NCBI RefSeq assembly: GCF_028656935.1
Contig: NZ_JAMDGZ010000023.1
Span: 1 to 63,407, forward strand
Source of the DNA: Pseudomonas rubra
GTDB taxonomy: Bacteria > Pseudomonadota > Gammaproteobacteria > Pseudomonadales > Pseudomonadaceae
DNA: 63,407 nucleotides
Reading direction: 5' to 3'
Shown here: positions 36,457 to 46,803 of the stretch, piece by piece
Layout of the letters: every line of letters begins with the position of its first letter
Position numbering within the stretch: position 1 is the first letter of the stretch
Notes under the pieces: model-generated
What the model saw: the letters and a program-made list of their open reading frames with translations, nothing else
What the model was told of the DNA's origin: nothing
Database searches by the model: none
Position numbers and translations under genes: made by a program

Positions 36457-38103
36457 ATGCAATCAGCCTACACCGTGCTCATCCTGCTGATGCTGGTGAG
36501 TGTTTCCAAACTGGTCGGGCGCATGATCCCGTTGCCGTTGCCGTTGGTGCAGATCGCTGCAGGTGCCTTGCTGGCGTGGCCGACTCTGGGCCTGCACGTA
36601 GCCCTGGACCCGGAACTGTTTCTGTTCTTGTTCCTGCCGCCATTGCTGTTTTCCGATGGCTGGCGGATGCCAAAACGTGACTTCTGGCGGCTGCGGGGGC
36701 CGATCCTGACCCTGGCCGTCGGCCTGGTGTTGTTTACCGTGGTCGGTGCCGGTTATTTCATTCACTGGATCCTGCCCAGTATTCCGCTGCCGGTGGCCTT
36801 TGCCCTGGCTGCTGTACTGTCGCCGACCGATGCCGTGGCGGTTTCGGCCATTGCCCAGGACCGCCTGCCGACGCCCTTGATGCACATGCTCCAGGGGGAG
36901 GCGCTGATGAACGACGCCTCGGGCCTGGTGACCTTCAAGTTCGCCCTGGTGGCGGCGATTACCGGCGTGTTTTCTCTGGCCGAAGCCAGCCTGACCTTTG
37001 TCCTGGTCGCGGTGGGCGGCCTAGCCATTGGTGTGGCCCTGAGCTGGCTGGTCGGGCGTCTGCGCGCCTGGATGATCGCCCGCGGCTGGGATGACCCGGC
37101 CACCCATGTAGTGTTCATGTTGCTGCTGCCGTTTGCCGCTTATGTGCTGGCCGAGCGCCTGGGCGCCTCCGGCATTCTTTCGGCGGTGGCGGCGGGGATG
37201 ATGCAGAGCTGGCTCGACCTGCTGCCTCGGCAGACCAGCACGCGCCTGCTCAATCGTAGCGTTTGGTCGCTGCTGGAGTTCGCTTTCAATGGCCTGATCT
37301 TCCTGCTGCTGGGCTTGCAGTTGCCCGACATCATCAAGGCGGTGACCAGCCACGAAGCCTCGCTGTGGCCGACCTTGCTGTGGCGCTGCCTGGATGTGGT
37401 GGCGATCTTCGCGGTGCTGCTGGCGTTGCGCTTTATCTGGGTGCAGAGCATCTGGCGCTTGATTGGCGTGATCCGTCGCTGGCGCGGCAAGGAGAGCCTG
37501 GTGCCGGTGGCTAACGCCCGTTCCTGCTGGTTGTTGACCGTCGGCGGCGTACGTGGGGCAGTGACCCTGGCCGGTGTCATGTCGGTGCCGCTGTTGATCA
37601 GTGCCGGCAAGGATTTCCCTGAGCGCGATTTGCTGATTTTCATCGCTGCCGGGGTGATTCTGTTGTCGCTGGTGTCAGCGTGCATTGCCTTGCCGCTGTT
37701 GTTGCGTGGTGTCAGCAAGAGCCCTGACGACGCCCTGCGCCAGGAGGCCCAGGATACCTGGCGACGCACCGCCGAGGCGGCGATTCACGCCCTGGAAGCT
37801 GAAGATCTGACCGAAGCCGGTACCGCGCTGGATGCTTCCCAGGCGGCGTTGGCGGCTGAGCTCAAGGCGCGGTTGATGGCCGAGTACCGGCATCAGCTCG
37901 ATACCTTCAACGACAGCGCCGAAGCCCAGGCCCTGGCGGCGCAGATGGACCAGCTGGAGCGGCGCTTGCGCCTGCGCGCGCTGCGAGCCCAGCGCCTGGA
38001 GCTGTACAACCTGCATCGCCAGCACCAGATCGGTGATGACGTGGTGCGTCAGGTGCTGGGGGAGCTGGACATGAGTGAGGCGAATCTGGGGCCGGTAAAG
38101 TAA
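36457..38103 (+). CDS. Cation/proton antiporter, CPA1 (YjcE/NhaP) family
   Basis: The 548-residue product has about twelve membrane segments, then a long cytoplasmic helical tail (about 430-548) that looks like a coiled coil. TM5-TM6 motifs are clear: SPTDAVAVSAIAQ and LQGEALMNDASGLV with the cation-binding Asp. A late membrane segment has VGGVRGAVTLAGVMSVP. It exchanges Na+ or K+ for H+ in pH and salt balance. ATG 36457 gives the membrane-segment start; ATG 36391 would add a charged lead. The gap 36226-36456 holds no gene. Confidence 0.93.
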   Translation: MQSAYTVLILLMLVSVSKLVGRMIPLPLPLVQIAAGALLAWPTLGLHVALDPELFLFLFLPPLLFSDGWRMPKRDFWRLRGPILTLAVGLVLFTVVGAGYFIHWILPSIPLPVAFALAAVLSPTDAVAVSAIAQDRLPTPLMHMLQGEALMNDASGLVTFKFALVAAITGVFSLAEASLTFVLVAVGGLAIGVALSWLVGRLRAWMIARGWDDPATHVVFMLLLPFAAYVLAERLGASGILSAVAAGMMQSWLDLLPRQTSTRLLNRSVWSLLEFAFNGLIFLLLGLQLPDIIKAVTSHEASLWPTLLWRCLDVVAIFAVLLALRFIWVQSIWRLIGVIRRWRGKESLVPVANARSCWLLTVGGVRGAVTLAGVMSVPLLISAGKDFPERDLLIFIAAGVILLSLVSACIALPLLLRGVSKSPDDALRQEAQDTWRRTAEAAIHALEAEDLTEAGTALDASQAALAAELKARLMAEYRHQLDTFNDSAEAQALAAQMDQLERRLRLRALRAQRLELYNLHRQHQIGDDVVRQVLGELDMSEANLGPVK

Positions 38104-38200
38104 TTGGCCGGGCCGGGCAAATGAAGAAGTATGCAGTTTATGTAGTCATTGTCTGAAGACTGTATGGGGTGCATTGGTTCCCCGGCTTTGCCCCGATAGG

Positions 38201-38237
38201 CTTCTTTTCAACGCTGTTTCATTGAAAAGAAGGGGAC
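38201..38237 (+). promoter_or_regulatory. Hairpin overlapping the ribosome binding site of the next gene
   Basis: CTTCTTTTCA (38201-38210) is exactly complementary to TGAAAAGAAG (38223-38232). The right arm overlaps the Shine-Dalgarno AGAAGGGGA (38229-38237) of the gene at 38244. The stem is A/U-rich, seven of ten pairs, so it could open with heat or when bound. This is a candidate RNA thermometer or translation switch. Confidence 0.5.
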
Positions 38238-38243
38238 TGTCTT

Positions 38244-38948
38244 TTGATATTTCGATTCCGCCACGGATTGGCACTGGCTCTGCTGATGGTCGGTATTGGG
38301 CTGTTCTTTGCCAGCACCCACTTCCCTGTGTTCAAGGATGCCGAACGCATCGCGGGTTTCGGCGTGTACGACGCCTCCGCCGATTACCGAGCGGCAAGCG
38401 CGCTGTTCAAGCAAGCCGTGCGCGAAGAGCTCGGCGCAAAACTCAGGCTGGAGGGGGACGCTGCCTGCGCCGTGCTGCTGGCCTTGTGGCTATGGCTGTT
38501 GCCTGTGACCCGTGTTGGCGGCGCCTGGGTGCTGAAGGTGGCAAGTCGCAGGCGGATGTTTGCCTATGGGCTGACCCTGGTGGTAGGTGCCCCGGTGCTG
38601 TGGGCGGATAGTGCCCTGCGTGATTACGATCGAGGATTGTACCCGCACTGGGCAGACAGCATGGGCATCGAGCTGTTCTATGCGCTGGCGCTCGGGCTGC
38701 TTCTGTTGCTCCTGCTGGCACCCTTTCTGATCAGTGTCGGGCGCGGCTTTGGCGGTGGTCGGCAGTGCCGCTTGCTGGCGCCGTTTTCCCGCTGGCAGGT
38801 GCTGGCGCTACACAAGCTTGCAGCCGCTATCTTGCTGTTGACGGTTCTGGCTTGGGCCGCGGCTTCGCTGCTTGCAGGCGACTATGTGGGGGTGGCGTTG
38901 GCCCTGACCCTGGTGTTGTTCTTTCTTAACTACCTTTATGGCAGTTGA
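38244..38948 (+). CDS. Polytopic membrane protein of unknown function
   Basis: The 234-residue product has about six hydrophobic segments (about 8-24, 72-91, 107-126, 142-165, 190-212 and 213-231) separated by short loops. A larger loop at about 30-70 has KDAERIAGFGVYDASADYRAA. I do not recognise the family. The start is TTG 38244, spaced correctly from AGAAGGGGA; no ATG occurs before the first membrane segment. The gene ends just before a REP element. Confidence 0.72.
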   Translation: MIFRFRHGLALALLMVGIGLFFASTHFPVFKDAERIAGFGVYDASADYRAASALFKQAVREELGAKLRLEGDAACAVLLALWLWLLPVTRVGGAWVLKVASRRRMFAYGLTLVVGAPVLWADSALRDYDRGLYPHWADSMGIELFYALALGLLLLLLLAPFLISVGRGFGGGRQCRLLAPFSRWQVLALHKLAAAILLLTVLAWAAASLLAGDYVGVALALTLVLFFLNYLYGS

Positions 38949-38951
38949 ATA

Positions 38952-39019
38952 AATCGCGGGGCAAGCCCGCTCCCACAGTGGGAGCGGCGGTGCGACGCCT
39001 CGACTTGCCCCGCGATGGG
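38952..39019. repeat. REP pair with extended arm
   Basis: ATCGCGGGGCAAGCCCGCTC and the complementary CTTGCCCCGCGAT flank a longer segment with GGAGCGG and a GCACCGCC-type insert. It is one of the REP variants and lies between the membrane protein gene and the convergent dapC. Confidence 0.75.
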
Positions 39020-39026
39020 GTCGAAG

Positions 39027-40220
39027 TTACTTCTGCAGGAACGTGCGAATCCGCTCGGCCGCCTCGACACACTCGGCCAATGGCGCCACCAGCGCCATGC
39101 GCACACGCCCGGCGCCCGGATTGACGCCATCCACCTCGCGGGACAGGTACGAACCCGGCACCACGGTTACGTGCTGGGCTTGGAACAGATCGCGGGTGAA
39201 CACCGCGTCATCGCCTGGCACCTTGGCCCACAGGTAGAAACCACCGTCCGGGCGCTGTACATCGAGCACCGGGGCGAGGATTTCCAGCACAGCATCGAAC
39301 TTCTCGCGGTACAGGTCGCGGTTGGCCAGTACGTGTTGTTCATCGTTCCAGGCAGCAATGCTCGCCAGTTGGGTTTGTACCGGCATGGCGCAGCCGTGGT
39401 AGGTGCGGTAGAGCAGGAACGGCTTGATGATCTCGGCGTCGCCAGCCACGAAGCCTGAGCGCAGGCCCGGCAGGTTGGAGCGTTTGGACAGGCTGTGGAA
39501 CACCACGCAACGCTTGAAATCGCTGCGGCCCAGCTCCACGCAGGCGCTGAGCAAGCCGGGTGGCGGGCTTTGCTCGTCGAAGTACAGCTCGCTGTAGCAC
39601 TCGTCGGCAGCGATCACGAAGTCGTACTGGTCGGCCAGGGCGATCAGCTTTTTCAGGGTATCCATTGGCACCAGGGCGCCGGTGGGGTTGCCTGGTGAGC
39701 AGAGGAACAGGATCTGGCAGCGTTGCCAGGTTTGCGCTGAAACGGCGTCGAAGTCCGGGTTGAAACCGTTGCTGTCCAGGCACGGCAGGTAGTGCGGGGT
39801 CGCACCGGCCAGTAGCGCTGCGCCTTCGTAGATCTGGTAGAACGGGTTGGGGCTGATCACCAGGCCATCGTCGCTGCGATTGACCACCGCCTGGGTGAAG
39901 GCGAACAGCGCTTCGCGGGTGCCGTTGACCGGCAGCACGTGCTTGTCGGCATCCAGCCAGCCGGCCGGTACACCAAAGCGCTGCTCGCACCAGCGGGTGA
40001 TGGCCTGGCGCAGGGCCGGCAGGCCTACGGTGCTCGGGTATACCGCCATTTGCTGGAGGCTGTCAGCCAGGGCCTGGGCGACGAACGCCGGCGATTCATG
40101 CTTGGGCTCACCGATCGACAAGGCAATGGCGCGTTTGTCCGCCGCAGGCGTGACGCTACCGAGCAGCGCGCGAAGTTTCTCGAACGGGTAGGGCTGAAGC
40201 TGGTTCAAAGCGTTGTTCAT
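39027..40220 (-). CDS. dapC: N-succinyl-L,L-diaminopimelate aminotransferase
   Basis: DapC transfers the amino group from glutamate to N-succinyl-2-amino-6-ketopimelate. The 397-residue class I PLP aminotransferase has the PLP Lys in SLSKRSNLPGLRSGF, the substrate or cofactor motif SPGNPTGA and YSELYFDE. In pseudomonads this specialised enzyme, not ArgD alone, is encoded next to glnD. It is 23 bases after glnD on the same strand, so map-glnD-dapC look like one transcript. Confidence 0.95.
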   Translation of the reverse strand: MNNALNQLQPYPFEKLRALLGSVTPAADKRAIALSIGEPKHESPAFVAQALADSLQQMAVYPSTVGLPALRQAITRWCEQRFGVPAGWLDADKHVLPVNGTREALFAFTQAVVNRSDDGLVISPNPFYQIYEGAALLAGATPHYLPCLDSNGFNPDFDAVSAQTWQRCQILFLCSPGNPTGALVPMDTLKKLIALADQYDFVIAADECYSELYFDEQSPPPGLLSACVELGRSDFKRCVVFHSLSKRSNLPGLRSGFVAGDAEIIKPFLLYRTYHGCAMPVQTQLASIAAWNDEQHVLANRDLYREKFDAVLEILAPVLDVQRPDGGFYLWAKVPGDDAVFTRDLFQAQHVTVVPGSYLSREVDGVNPGAGRVRMALVAPLAECVEAAERIRTFLQK

Positions 40221-40243
40221 CGGCGCAAGGTCTCGTCAAACGG

Positions 40244-42943
40244 TCATATGGTCAGGCGGGTCAAAGGCACCCCGGTCGCCTGGTCGACACGCAGTTGCTC
40301 GACGATCGCATCCTGCAGGCGGCTGCACAGCTGCGGGTCGGACAGGGGCTGGTTGTCGGCGTCGGTAATGAAGAACACGTCTTCGACCCGCTCGCCCAGG
40401 GTGGCAATCTTGGCATTTTGCAGCGACAGGTCGAACTCCAGGAAAATCTTGCCGATCCGCGCCAGCAAGCCGGGGCGGTCGGGGGCGCTGAGTTCGAGGA
40501 TGGTCACCGGGCGCTGGGCATCGTTATGGATGGTCACCTGCGGGGCGAAGGTAAAGTGCTTGAGCTGGCGCGGCACCCGGCGCTGGATGATGGTCGGGTA
40601 GTCGTCGGGATTGCGCAGGGCATCGGTCAGTCCGTCGCGAATCTGCTTGACCCGCACGGGATTGTCGCCGATCGAGCCGCCATCGTTGTCGAGCACGATA
40701 TAGGTGTCGAGGGTGAACTGGCTGCTCGAGGTGATGATCCGGGCGTCATGGATGTTCAGGTTGAGCTGGTCCATGGCCGCTACGGTCACAGCAAAGAAGT
40801 CGTGCTGGTCGGGGGCATAGATGAAGATCTGCGTGCCGCCCTCGAACTCACGCTGGGTGGTTTCCTTGATCAGCACCAGCGGCCCGCCATCTGCCGGCTG
40901 CTGGAGGATGGCGTCGCTGTGCCAGGCCACGTCGGCGGCCGTATGGCGCAGGAAGTAGTCATCCCCCAGTTGCGACCACAGTTGCTCGACGTCGTCCGGG
41001 TCGGTGCCTTCGCGAATGAGGATGTCCAGGGCTGCGGTCTGGGTCTGGCGGATCTGTTCTTCGCGATCCAGCGGGTTTTCCAGGCCGCGGCGCAGGGCAC
41101 GCTTGGTCTCGGTGTAGAGCTGGCGCAGCAGGCTGGCGCGCCAGGAGTTCCACAGGCTCGGGTTGGTGGCGTTGATATCGGCCACGGTCAGCACGTAGAG
41201 GTAGTCCAGGCGGGTTTCATCACCCACCAGCAGGGCGAAATCGTAAATCACCTGCGGATCGGAGAGGTCCTTGCGCTGGGCGGTGGTCGACATCACCAGG
41301 TGATGCTGGACCAGCCAGACGATCAGGCGGCTGTCCCAGTTGGGTAGCTGGTGACGCAGGCCGAACGCCTGGGCGTCTATCGCACCCAGCTCGGAGTGGT
41401 CGCCCTGGCGGCCCTTGCCGATGTCATGGTAAAGGCCGGCCAGGTAGATCAGCTCCGGCTTGGGCAGGCGGCCCATGAGCTTGCTGGCCAGCGGGAACTT
41501 CTCCGATACCGGCGTGTACTGCAGCTTGCGCAGGTGCTTGATCAGGTTGAGGGTGTGCGCGTCGACCGTATAGATGTGGAACAGGTCATGCTGCATCTGC
41601 CCGATGATCAGGCCGAACTCCGGCAGGTAGCGGCCGAGGATGCCGTAACGGTTCATCCGCCGCAGGTTGCGGTGGATGCCGATCTCGCACTTGAACAGCT
41701 CGATAAACAGGCTGGTGTTGCGGATATCGTTGCGGAACTCGTCGTCGATCAGGTGCCGGTGTTCGCGCAGCAGGCGGATGGTGTCGGCGCGCACCCCCTT
41801 GATTTCCGGGTGCTGGGCCATCAGCACGAAAATCTCCAGCATGGCGAACGGTGTGCGCTTGAAGACGTTGGTGCGCACCGCTTCGATATAGCCGTCGTGC
41901 ACCTGGAAGCGCGGATTCAGGGGCTGGGTGCTACCGCTGTCGTCCTCCAGGATGACTTCTTCGAAGTGCTGGATGATCAGGTCGCTGAGCTCGGCGATGC
42001 TCATGACTACCCGATAGTACTGCTGCATGAATTGTTCGATGGCGCGCTTGGGGTTCTCGTCGCCAAAACCAAGCAGGGCGGCGATGCTGCGCTGGTGGTC
42101 GAACAGCAAGCGGTCTTCGGCGCGCCCGGCGAGCATGTGCAGGGCATAGCGCACTTTCCACAGGAACTCCTGGGACGAGGCCAGCAGGTTGTTCTCGCTT
42201 TCCAGCAGGAAGCCTTCGCCGGCCAGGGCGTGCAGGTTGAGGGTGCCGTACTGGCGGCGGGCGATCCACAGGACCGTCTGGATGTCGCGCAGGCCCCCGG
42301 GCGAGCCCTTGACGTTGGGCTCCAGGTTGTACTCGGTGTCGTTGTACTTGTGGTGCCGGGCCTTTTGCTCGGCGCGCTTGGCCAGGAAGAATTCCTTGCT
42401 CGGCCACATATGGGCGGTGCTGGTGACCTCGAGCATGCGCTGGCGCAGGTGCTCGGGGCCGGCGATGGTGCGGCTCTCCATGAGGTTGGTGACAACCGTC
42501 AGGTCGGCGCGGGCTTGTTCGGCGCATTCTTCGACCGAGCGTACGCTTTGACCCACTTCCAGGCCGATATCCCAAAGCAGGGTCAGAAAGCGTTCGATCG
42601 AGTCACGAAAAACCTCGTGATCGGCGCTGTCGAGCAGGATCAGCAGGTCGATGTCGGAATAGGGGTGCAGTTCGCCGCGCCCATAACCACCGGTGGCGAT
42701 CAGGGCGATGTCGGCGTCTTTGCTCCAGGTGAACTGGTTCCAGGCCTGTTGCAGGATGTTGTCGACGCACCAGGCGCGGTCTTCGATCAGCCGGCGGATC
42801 TCGCGACCGCTGCGAAAGCGGTTGTCGAGCACCTCGCCGGCCTGGCGGATGGCTTTCTTGAAGGCAGCGATGGGGCTTGCCTTGAGGGCCAGTTCCGCCT
42901 GGAACTGGCCGCGATCGAACAGCTCGGGATCCACCTGGGGCAT
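40244..42943 (-). CDS. glnD: Bifunctional PII uridylyltransferase / uridylyl-removing enzyme
   Basis: GlnD modifies PII according to glutamine and so controls nitrogen metabolism. The 899-residue length fits. Domains in order are the nucleotidyltransferase ([18 protein letters not shown], about 85-106), a helical linker, an HD domain ([15 protein letters not shown]) and two C-terminal ACT domains (one about residue 700-780 with [16 protein letters not shown], one about 810-885 with [17 protein letters not shown]). AGGAAA precedes ATG 42943. It is 19 bases from map. Confidence 0.96.
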   Translation of the reverse strand: MPQVDPELFDRGQFQAELALKASPIAAFKKAIRQAGEVLDNRFRSGREIRRLIEDRAWCVDNILQQAWNQFTWSKDADIALIATGGYGRGELHPYSDIDLLILLDSADHEVFRDSIERFLTLLWDIGLEVGQSVRSVEECAEQARADLTVVTNLMESRTIAGPEHLRQRMLEVTSTAHMWPSKEFFLAKRAEQKARHHKYNDTEYNLEPNVKGSPGGLRDIQTVLWIARRQYGTLNLHALAGEGFLLESENNLLASSQEFLWKVRYALHMLAGRAEDRLLFDHQRSIAALLGFGDENPKRAIEQFMQQYYRVVMSIAELSDLIIQHFEEVILEDDSGSTQPLNPRFQVHDGYIEAVRTNVFKRTPFAMLEIFVLMAQHPEIKGVRADTIRLLREHRHLIDDEFRNDIRNTSLFIELFKCEIGIHRNLRRMNRYGILGRYLPEFGLIIGQMQHDLFHIYTVDAHTLNLIKHLRKLQYTPVSEKFPLASKLMGRLPKPELIYLAGLYHDIGKGRQGDHSELGAIDAQAFGLRHQLPNWDSRLIVWLVQHHLVMSTTAQRKDLSDPQVIYDFALLVGDETRLDYLYVLTVADINATNPSLWNSWRASLLRQLYTETKRALRRGLENPLDREEQIRQTQTAALDILIREGTDPDDVEQLWSQLGDDYFLRHTAADVAWHSDAILQQPADGGPLVLIKETTQREFEGGTQIFIYAPDQHDFFAVTVAAMDQLNLNIHDARIITSSSQFTLDTYIVLDNDGGSIGDNPVRVKQIRDGLTDALRNPDDYPTIIQRRVPRQLKHFTFAPQVTIHNDAQRPVTILELSAPDRPGLLARIGKIFLEFDLSLQNAKIATLGERVEDVFFITDADNQPLSDPQLCSRLQDAIVEQLRVDQATGVPLTRLTI

Positions 42944-42962
42944 CGAGGGGGTTTCCTGTAGG

Positions 42963-43745
42963 TCAGGCCGATGTGCGAGGAATGGTGTCGTCTTTGCGTA
43001 GGGTGAAGATCTCGTAACCGGTCGCGGTCACCACCAGAGTGTGTTCCCACTGGGCCGAGAGCTTGCGGTCCTTGGTGATGGCGGTCCAGCCGTCGCCCAG
43101 TACCTTGGTGTCGGCGCGGCCCTGGTTGATCATCGGCTCGATGGTGAAGGTCATGCCTTCTTTTAGCTCTATGCCAGTGCCAGCGCGGCCGTAGTGGAGG
43201 ATCTGCGGCTCTTCGTGGAACACCTTGCCAATGCCGTGGCCGCAGAATTCGCGCACCACCGAGAAGCCGTTCTTTTCGGCGTGCTTCTGGATCACTTCAC
43301 CGATATCGCCCAGGCGGCAGCCCGGCTTGACCAGTTCGATGGCCTTGTACATGCATTCCTGGGTGATCTGGGACAGGCGCTCGGCCCAGACTGGCACATT
43401 GCCGACGTGGAACATGCGGCTGGTGTCACCGTGGTAGCCGTCCTTGATCACCGTGACGTCGATGTTCAGGGTGTCGCCATCCTTGAGCGGCTTGTCGCCC
43501 GGGATGCCGTGGCAGACCACATGGTTGACCGAGGTACAGATCGACTTGGGGAAGCCCTTGTAGTTGAGCGGCGCCGGGATGGCCTTCTGGGTGTTGACGA
43601 TATAGTCGTGGCACAGGCGGTCGAGTTCTTCGGTGGTGACACCGGGCTTGACGTGCTCTTCGATCATCTCCAGGACTTCGGCGGCCAGGCGGCCGGCGAT
43701 GCGCATCTTTTCGATGTCTTCGGCGGTTTTGATGGTAACGGTCAT
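42963..43745 (-). CDS. map: Methionine aminopeptidase, type I
   Basis: Map removes the initiator Met. The 260-residue enzyme shows all five metal ligands: NIDVTVI and HGDTSRMF (Asp), GHGIGKVF (His), TIEPM and QWEHT (Glu). The substrate His is in [10 protein letters not shown]. The minus-strand gene is divergent from rpsB, the classical arrangement in proteobacteria; the gap 43746-44091 holds both promoters. Confidence 0.97.
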   Translation of the reverse strand: MTVTIKTAEDIEKMRIAGRLAAEVLEMIEEHVKPGVTTEELDRLCHDYIVNTQKAIPAPLNYKGFPKSICTSVNHVVCHGIPGDKPLKDGDTLNIDVTVIKDGYHGDTSRMFHVGNVPVWAERLSQITQECMYKAIELVKPGCRLGDIGEVIQKHAEKNGFSVVREFCGHGIGKVFHEEPQILHYGRAGTGIELKEGMTFTIEPMINQGRADTKVLGDGWTAITKDRKLSAQWEHTLVVTATGYEIFTLRKDDTIPRTSA

Positions 43746-44091
43746 TGCAGGCTCTCTACGGCGCAGCGAGGCGCTAATAATCTGGGGAAAGGCCGGATTC
43801 TAACAGAGCCGGGCGCGGTTCAGGCGGCCATGGCGCTGATACAGCCTTTATATAGGGGCCATTCTGGCGCCAATGGGCGGCATGTGCAAAAGCCTGTGCG
43901 GTTCGATGGTAATTCGGGTTTCGTTTGGCGGGCGTGTGTGGTATAAAATTCGCCGCTTTGCCGGGGATAGCCTCTGCAAGCACTAAACCCACACACGTGT
44001 CGACACGATGGCCTGGGTGCCTTCGATCTACGGATCGCGGGTTGGTCATTGGGATACGTGGAGGCCCAACCCGACTTATCAAGGAACTATC
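43746..44091. promoter_or_regulatory. map-rpsB divergent promoter and rpsB leader
   Basis: No gene is visible in this 346-base gap. A TATAAA box at 43942-43947 precedes a GC-rich start region (CGCCGC), as in stringently controlled ribosomal promoters; the -35 is poor. The resulting rpsB leader of about 135 bases has a 12-base palindrome at 43996-44007 and other dyads, and may hold the S2 autogenous control site. No map promoter is obvious. Confidence 0.4.
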
Positions 44092-44826
44092 ATGTCCCAA
44101 GTCAACATGCGCGATATGCTGAAGGCCGGTGTGCACTTCGGTCACCAAACCCGTTACTGGAACCCGAAAATGGGTAAATACATTTTCGGCGCGCGCAACA
44201 AGATTCACATCATCAACCTTGAAAAAACCCTGCCAATGTTCAACGAGGCACTGACCTTCGTAGAGCGTCTGGCCCAGGGCAAAAACAAGATTCTGTTCGT
44301 CGGCACCAAGCGTTCGGCTGGCAAGATCGTTGCTGAAGAAGCAGCACGTTGCGGATCGCCTTACGTCGATCACCGCTGGTTGGGCGGCATGCTGACCAAC
44401 TACAAAACCATCCGCGCTTCGATCAAGCGCCTGCGCGACCTGGAAACCCAGGCCGAAGACGGCACTTTCACCAAGCTGACCAAGAAAGAAGCGCTGATGC
44501 GCTCCCGTGATCTGGAAAAACTGGATCGCAGCCTGGGTGGTATCAAGGACATGGGCGGCCTGCCTGATGCCCTGTTCGTGATCGACGTTGACCACGAGCG
44601 CATTGCAATCACCGAAGCCAACAAGCTGGGTATTCCGGTCATCGGCGTTGTCGATACCAACTCCAGCCCGGAAGGTGTTGACTACATCATCCCAGGTAAC
44701 GATGACGCCATCCGCGCTATCCAGCTGTACATGGGTTCGATGGCCGACGCCGTTATCCGTGGTCGCAACAACGTTGCTGGCGGTACCGAAGTGTACGCCG
44801 AAGAAGCAGCACCAGCTGCTGAGTAA
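44092..44826 (+). CDS. rpsB: 30S ribosomal protein S2
   Basis: S2 helps build the 30S subunit platform and supports S1 binding. The 244-residue product begins [25 protein letters not shown], as in all S2 proteins, with RKW-type [10 protein letters not shown] and the [13 protein letters not shown] segment near the C-terminus. The Ala/Glu-rich tail ends at residue 244. ATG 44092 follows AAGGAAC; the in-frame start at 44008 is not used. It is the first gene of the rpsB-tsf pair. Confidence 0.98.
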   Translation: MSQVNMRDMLKAGVHFGHQTRYWNPKMGKYIFGARNKIHIINLEKTLPMFNEALTFVERLAQGKNKILFVGTKRSAGKIVAEEAARCGSPYVDHRWLGGMLTNYKTIRASIKRLRDLETQAEDGTFTKLTKKEALMRSRDLEKLDRSLGGIKDMGGLPDALFVIDVDHERIAITEANKLGIPVIGVVDTNSSPEGVDYIIPGNDDAIRAIQLYMGSMADAVIRGRNNVAGGTEVYAEEAAPAAE

Positions 44827-44854
44827 TTGACGCCTGGCGTCTACTCGGCACGCG

Positions 44855-44878
44855 AAAAGGGGGCTTTGCCCCCTTTTT
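44855..44878 (+). terminator. Intrinsic terminator or attenuator between rpsB and tsf
   Basis: AAAAGGGGGC pairs with GCCCCCTTTT around TTT, with the T-run forming part of the right arm. It may reduce tsf expression relative to rpsB, as in E. coli where an attenuator separates the two genes. Confidence 0.85.
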
Positions 44879-45015
44879 GCCACCTTGAAATCCTCTTGTC
44901 AGCATCGCCGTTGCAATCTTGTTACCGCATGAGTGCTGATGAGTGGATTTACAGAATTGAACGCCCGTCAAGTATCGGGTGGAATGGTTGAAAACCTATC
45001 CAAGAGGAATTTGAA

Positions 45016-45879
45016 ATGGCAGCAATTACTGCAGCGCTGGTCAAAGAACTGCGCGAGCGTACCGGCGAAGGCATGATGGATTGCAAGAAAGCCCTGGAAA
45101 AGGCTGACGGCGACATCGAAAAAGCGATCGACGACATGCGTGCTTCGGGCGCCATCAAGGCCGCCAAAAAGGCTGGCAACGTTGCCGCTGAAGGCGCCAT
45201 TGCCATCAAGGCCGACGACAAGTCCGCCGTTCTGCTGGAAGTCAACTCGCAGACCGACTTCCTGGCGCTGCAAGATGACTTCAAAAACTTCGTCGCTGAA
45301 AGCGTTGAACAGGCTTTCGCCGAGAAGCTGAGCGATGCCGCTCCGCTGATCGCTTCCCGTGAAGCGGCTCGTGAAGCCCTGGTTGCCAAGGTTGGTGAGA
45401 ACGTCAACATCCGTCGCCTGGTGCGCGTTGAAGGTGACGTTGTCGGCACCTACCTGCACGGCAACAAGATCGGTGTTGCTGTTGTCCTGAAGGGCGGCGA
45501 CGTCCAGCTGGCCAAAGAAATTGCCATGCACGTGGCTGCCAGCAACCCAGAGTTCCTGAATCCATCGGAAGTCTCCGCTGAAGCAATCGAGCGCGAGAAG
45601 GCTGTATTCATGCAGCTGAACGAAGAGAAGATGAAAGGCAAGCCTGAGAACATCGTCGCCAACATGATCGACGGTCGTATCAAGAAGTTCCTGGCCGAAG
45701 CTTCGCTGGTCGAGCAAGCCTTCGTCATGAACCCGGAAGTCAAGGTCGGCGAGCTGGCCAAGAAAGCCGGTGCTGAAATCGTTTCCTTCACCTACTTCAA
45801 AGTAGGCGAGGGCATCGAGAAGCCAGTCGACAACTTCGCTGAAGAAGTTGCCGCACAGCTGGCTGCTGCCAAGCAGTAA
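45016..45879 (+). CDS. tsf: Elongation factor Ts
   Basis: EF-Ts exchanges GDP for GTP on EF-Tu. The 287-residue product has the N-terminal UBA-like segment (ALVKELRERTGEGMMDCKKAL), the TDFVAR-like core QTDFLALQDDF, the subdomain GNKIGVAVVLKGGD and the C-terminal module around EAEVVSFTYFKVGEG. ATG 45016 follows AAGAGGAA. It ends at the terminator at 45904. Confidence 0.98.
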   Translation: MAAITAALVKELRERTGEGMMDCKKALEKADGDIEKAIDDMRASGAIKAAKKAGNVAAEGAIAIKADDKSAVLLEVNSQTDFLALQDDFKNFVAESVEQAFAEKLSDAAPLIASREAAREALVAKVGENVNIRRLVRVEGDVVGTYLHGNKIGVAVVLKGGDVQLAKEIAMHVAASNPEFLNPSEVSAEAIEREKAVFMQLNEEKMKGKPENIVANMIDGRIKKFLAEASLVEQAFVMNPEVKVGELAKKAGAEIVSFTYFKVGEGIEKPVDNFAEEVAAQLAAAKQ

Positions 45880-45903
45880 GACAGACTCACCTCTGTCGCC
45901 CCC

Positions 45904-45936
45904 AAGAGGCTGCCCGCTTACGCGCGCAGCCTCTTT
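45904..45936 (+). terminator. Intrinsic terminator after tsf
   Basis: AAGAGGCTGC (45904-45913) pairs with GCAGCCTCTT (45926-45935), followed by TTG. It ends the rpsB-tsf transcript. Confidence 0.8.
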
Positions 45937-45947
45937 GTCAAAGCGCG

Positions 45948-45991
45948 AGCGGTTTACGAGACCGCTTGGCGCTGGCGCAGTCGCTGCGCCA
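45948..45991 (+). other. Two hairpins in the pyrH leader
   Basis: AGCGGT (45948-45953) pairs with ACCGCT (45961-45966), and TGGCGCAG (45973-45980) pairs with CTGCGCCA (45984-45991) around TCG. They lie between the tsf terminator and pyrH and may be leader structures of the next transcript. No effector is known. Confidence 0.45.
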
Positions 45992-46059
45992 CGCTACAGT
46001 TAGCAGGCTGAAAACAGCCCGCCCAGATTTTTATACAAACGCCGCAGGAGAGATTCGCA

Positions 46060-46803
46060 ATGGCTCAGCAGGGCAGTGGTTATCAAGCTCGCTATAAACG
46101 CATTCTACTCAAGCTTAGCGGCGAGGCCCTGATGGGCTCGGAAGAGTTCGGGATCGACCCCAAGGTCCTGGATCGCATGGCGCTGGAAGTCGGCCAACTG
46201 GTCGGCATTGGTGTTCAGGTAGGCTTGGTGATCGGTGGTGGCAACCTGTTCCGTGGCGCGGCGCTCAGTGCAGCCGGCATGGACCGCGTCACTGGCGACC
46301 ACATGGGCATGCTGGCGACCGTCATGAACGCCCTGGCCATGCGCGATGCGCTGGAGCGGGCGAACATCACCGCGATCGTCATGTCGGCAATTTCCATGGT
46401 AGGCGTTACCGATCACTATGATCGTCGCAAAGCCATGCGTCACCTGAACGCCAAAGAAGTTGTGATCTTTGCTGCCGGTACCGGCAACCCGTTCTTCACT
46501 ACCGACTCCGCAGCCTGCCTGCGTGCCATCGAAATCGATGCTGATGTGGTATTGAAGGCAACCAAGGTCGATGGTGTATACACTGCAGATCCATTCAAAG
46601 ACCCGCATGCCGAGAAGTTCGATCATCTGACCTACGATGAAGTACTGGATCGCAAGCTGGGCGTGATGGACCTGACGGCAATCTGCCTGTGCCGCGACCA
46701 CAAGATGCCTCTGCGCGTCTTCAACATGAACAAGCCCGGCGCCCTGCTGAACATCGTGCATGGCGGCGCTGAAGGAACTCTGATCGAGGAAGTTCAAAAA
46801 TGA
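46060..46803 (+). CDS. pyrH: Uridylate kinase
   Basis: PyrH phosphorylates UMP to UDP. The 247-residue amino-acid-kinase-fold product shows [39 protein letters not shown], the [16 protein letters not shown] signature and the [13 protein letters not shown] segment. GTP activates and UTP inhibits it in this family. CAGGAGAGA precedes ATG 46060. It overlaps frr by ATGA (46800-46803), so the two are coupled. Confidence 0.98.
   Translation: MAQQGSGYQARYKRILLKLSGEALMGSEEFGIDPKVLDRMALEVGQLVGIGVQVGLVIGGGNLFRGAALSAAGMDRVTGDHMGMLATVMNALAMRDALERANITAIVMSAISMVGVTDHYDRRKAMRHLNAKEVVIFAAGTGNPFFTTDSAACLRAIEIDADVVLKATKVDGVYTADPFKDPHAEKFDHLTYDEVLDRKLGVMDLTAICLCRDHKMPLRVFNMNKPGALLNIVHGGAEGTLIEEVQK

Noticed and set aside
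41351..42961. 536-codon plus-strand frame inside glnD
   Set aside because: Antisense of conserved glnD domains and no ribosome site.
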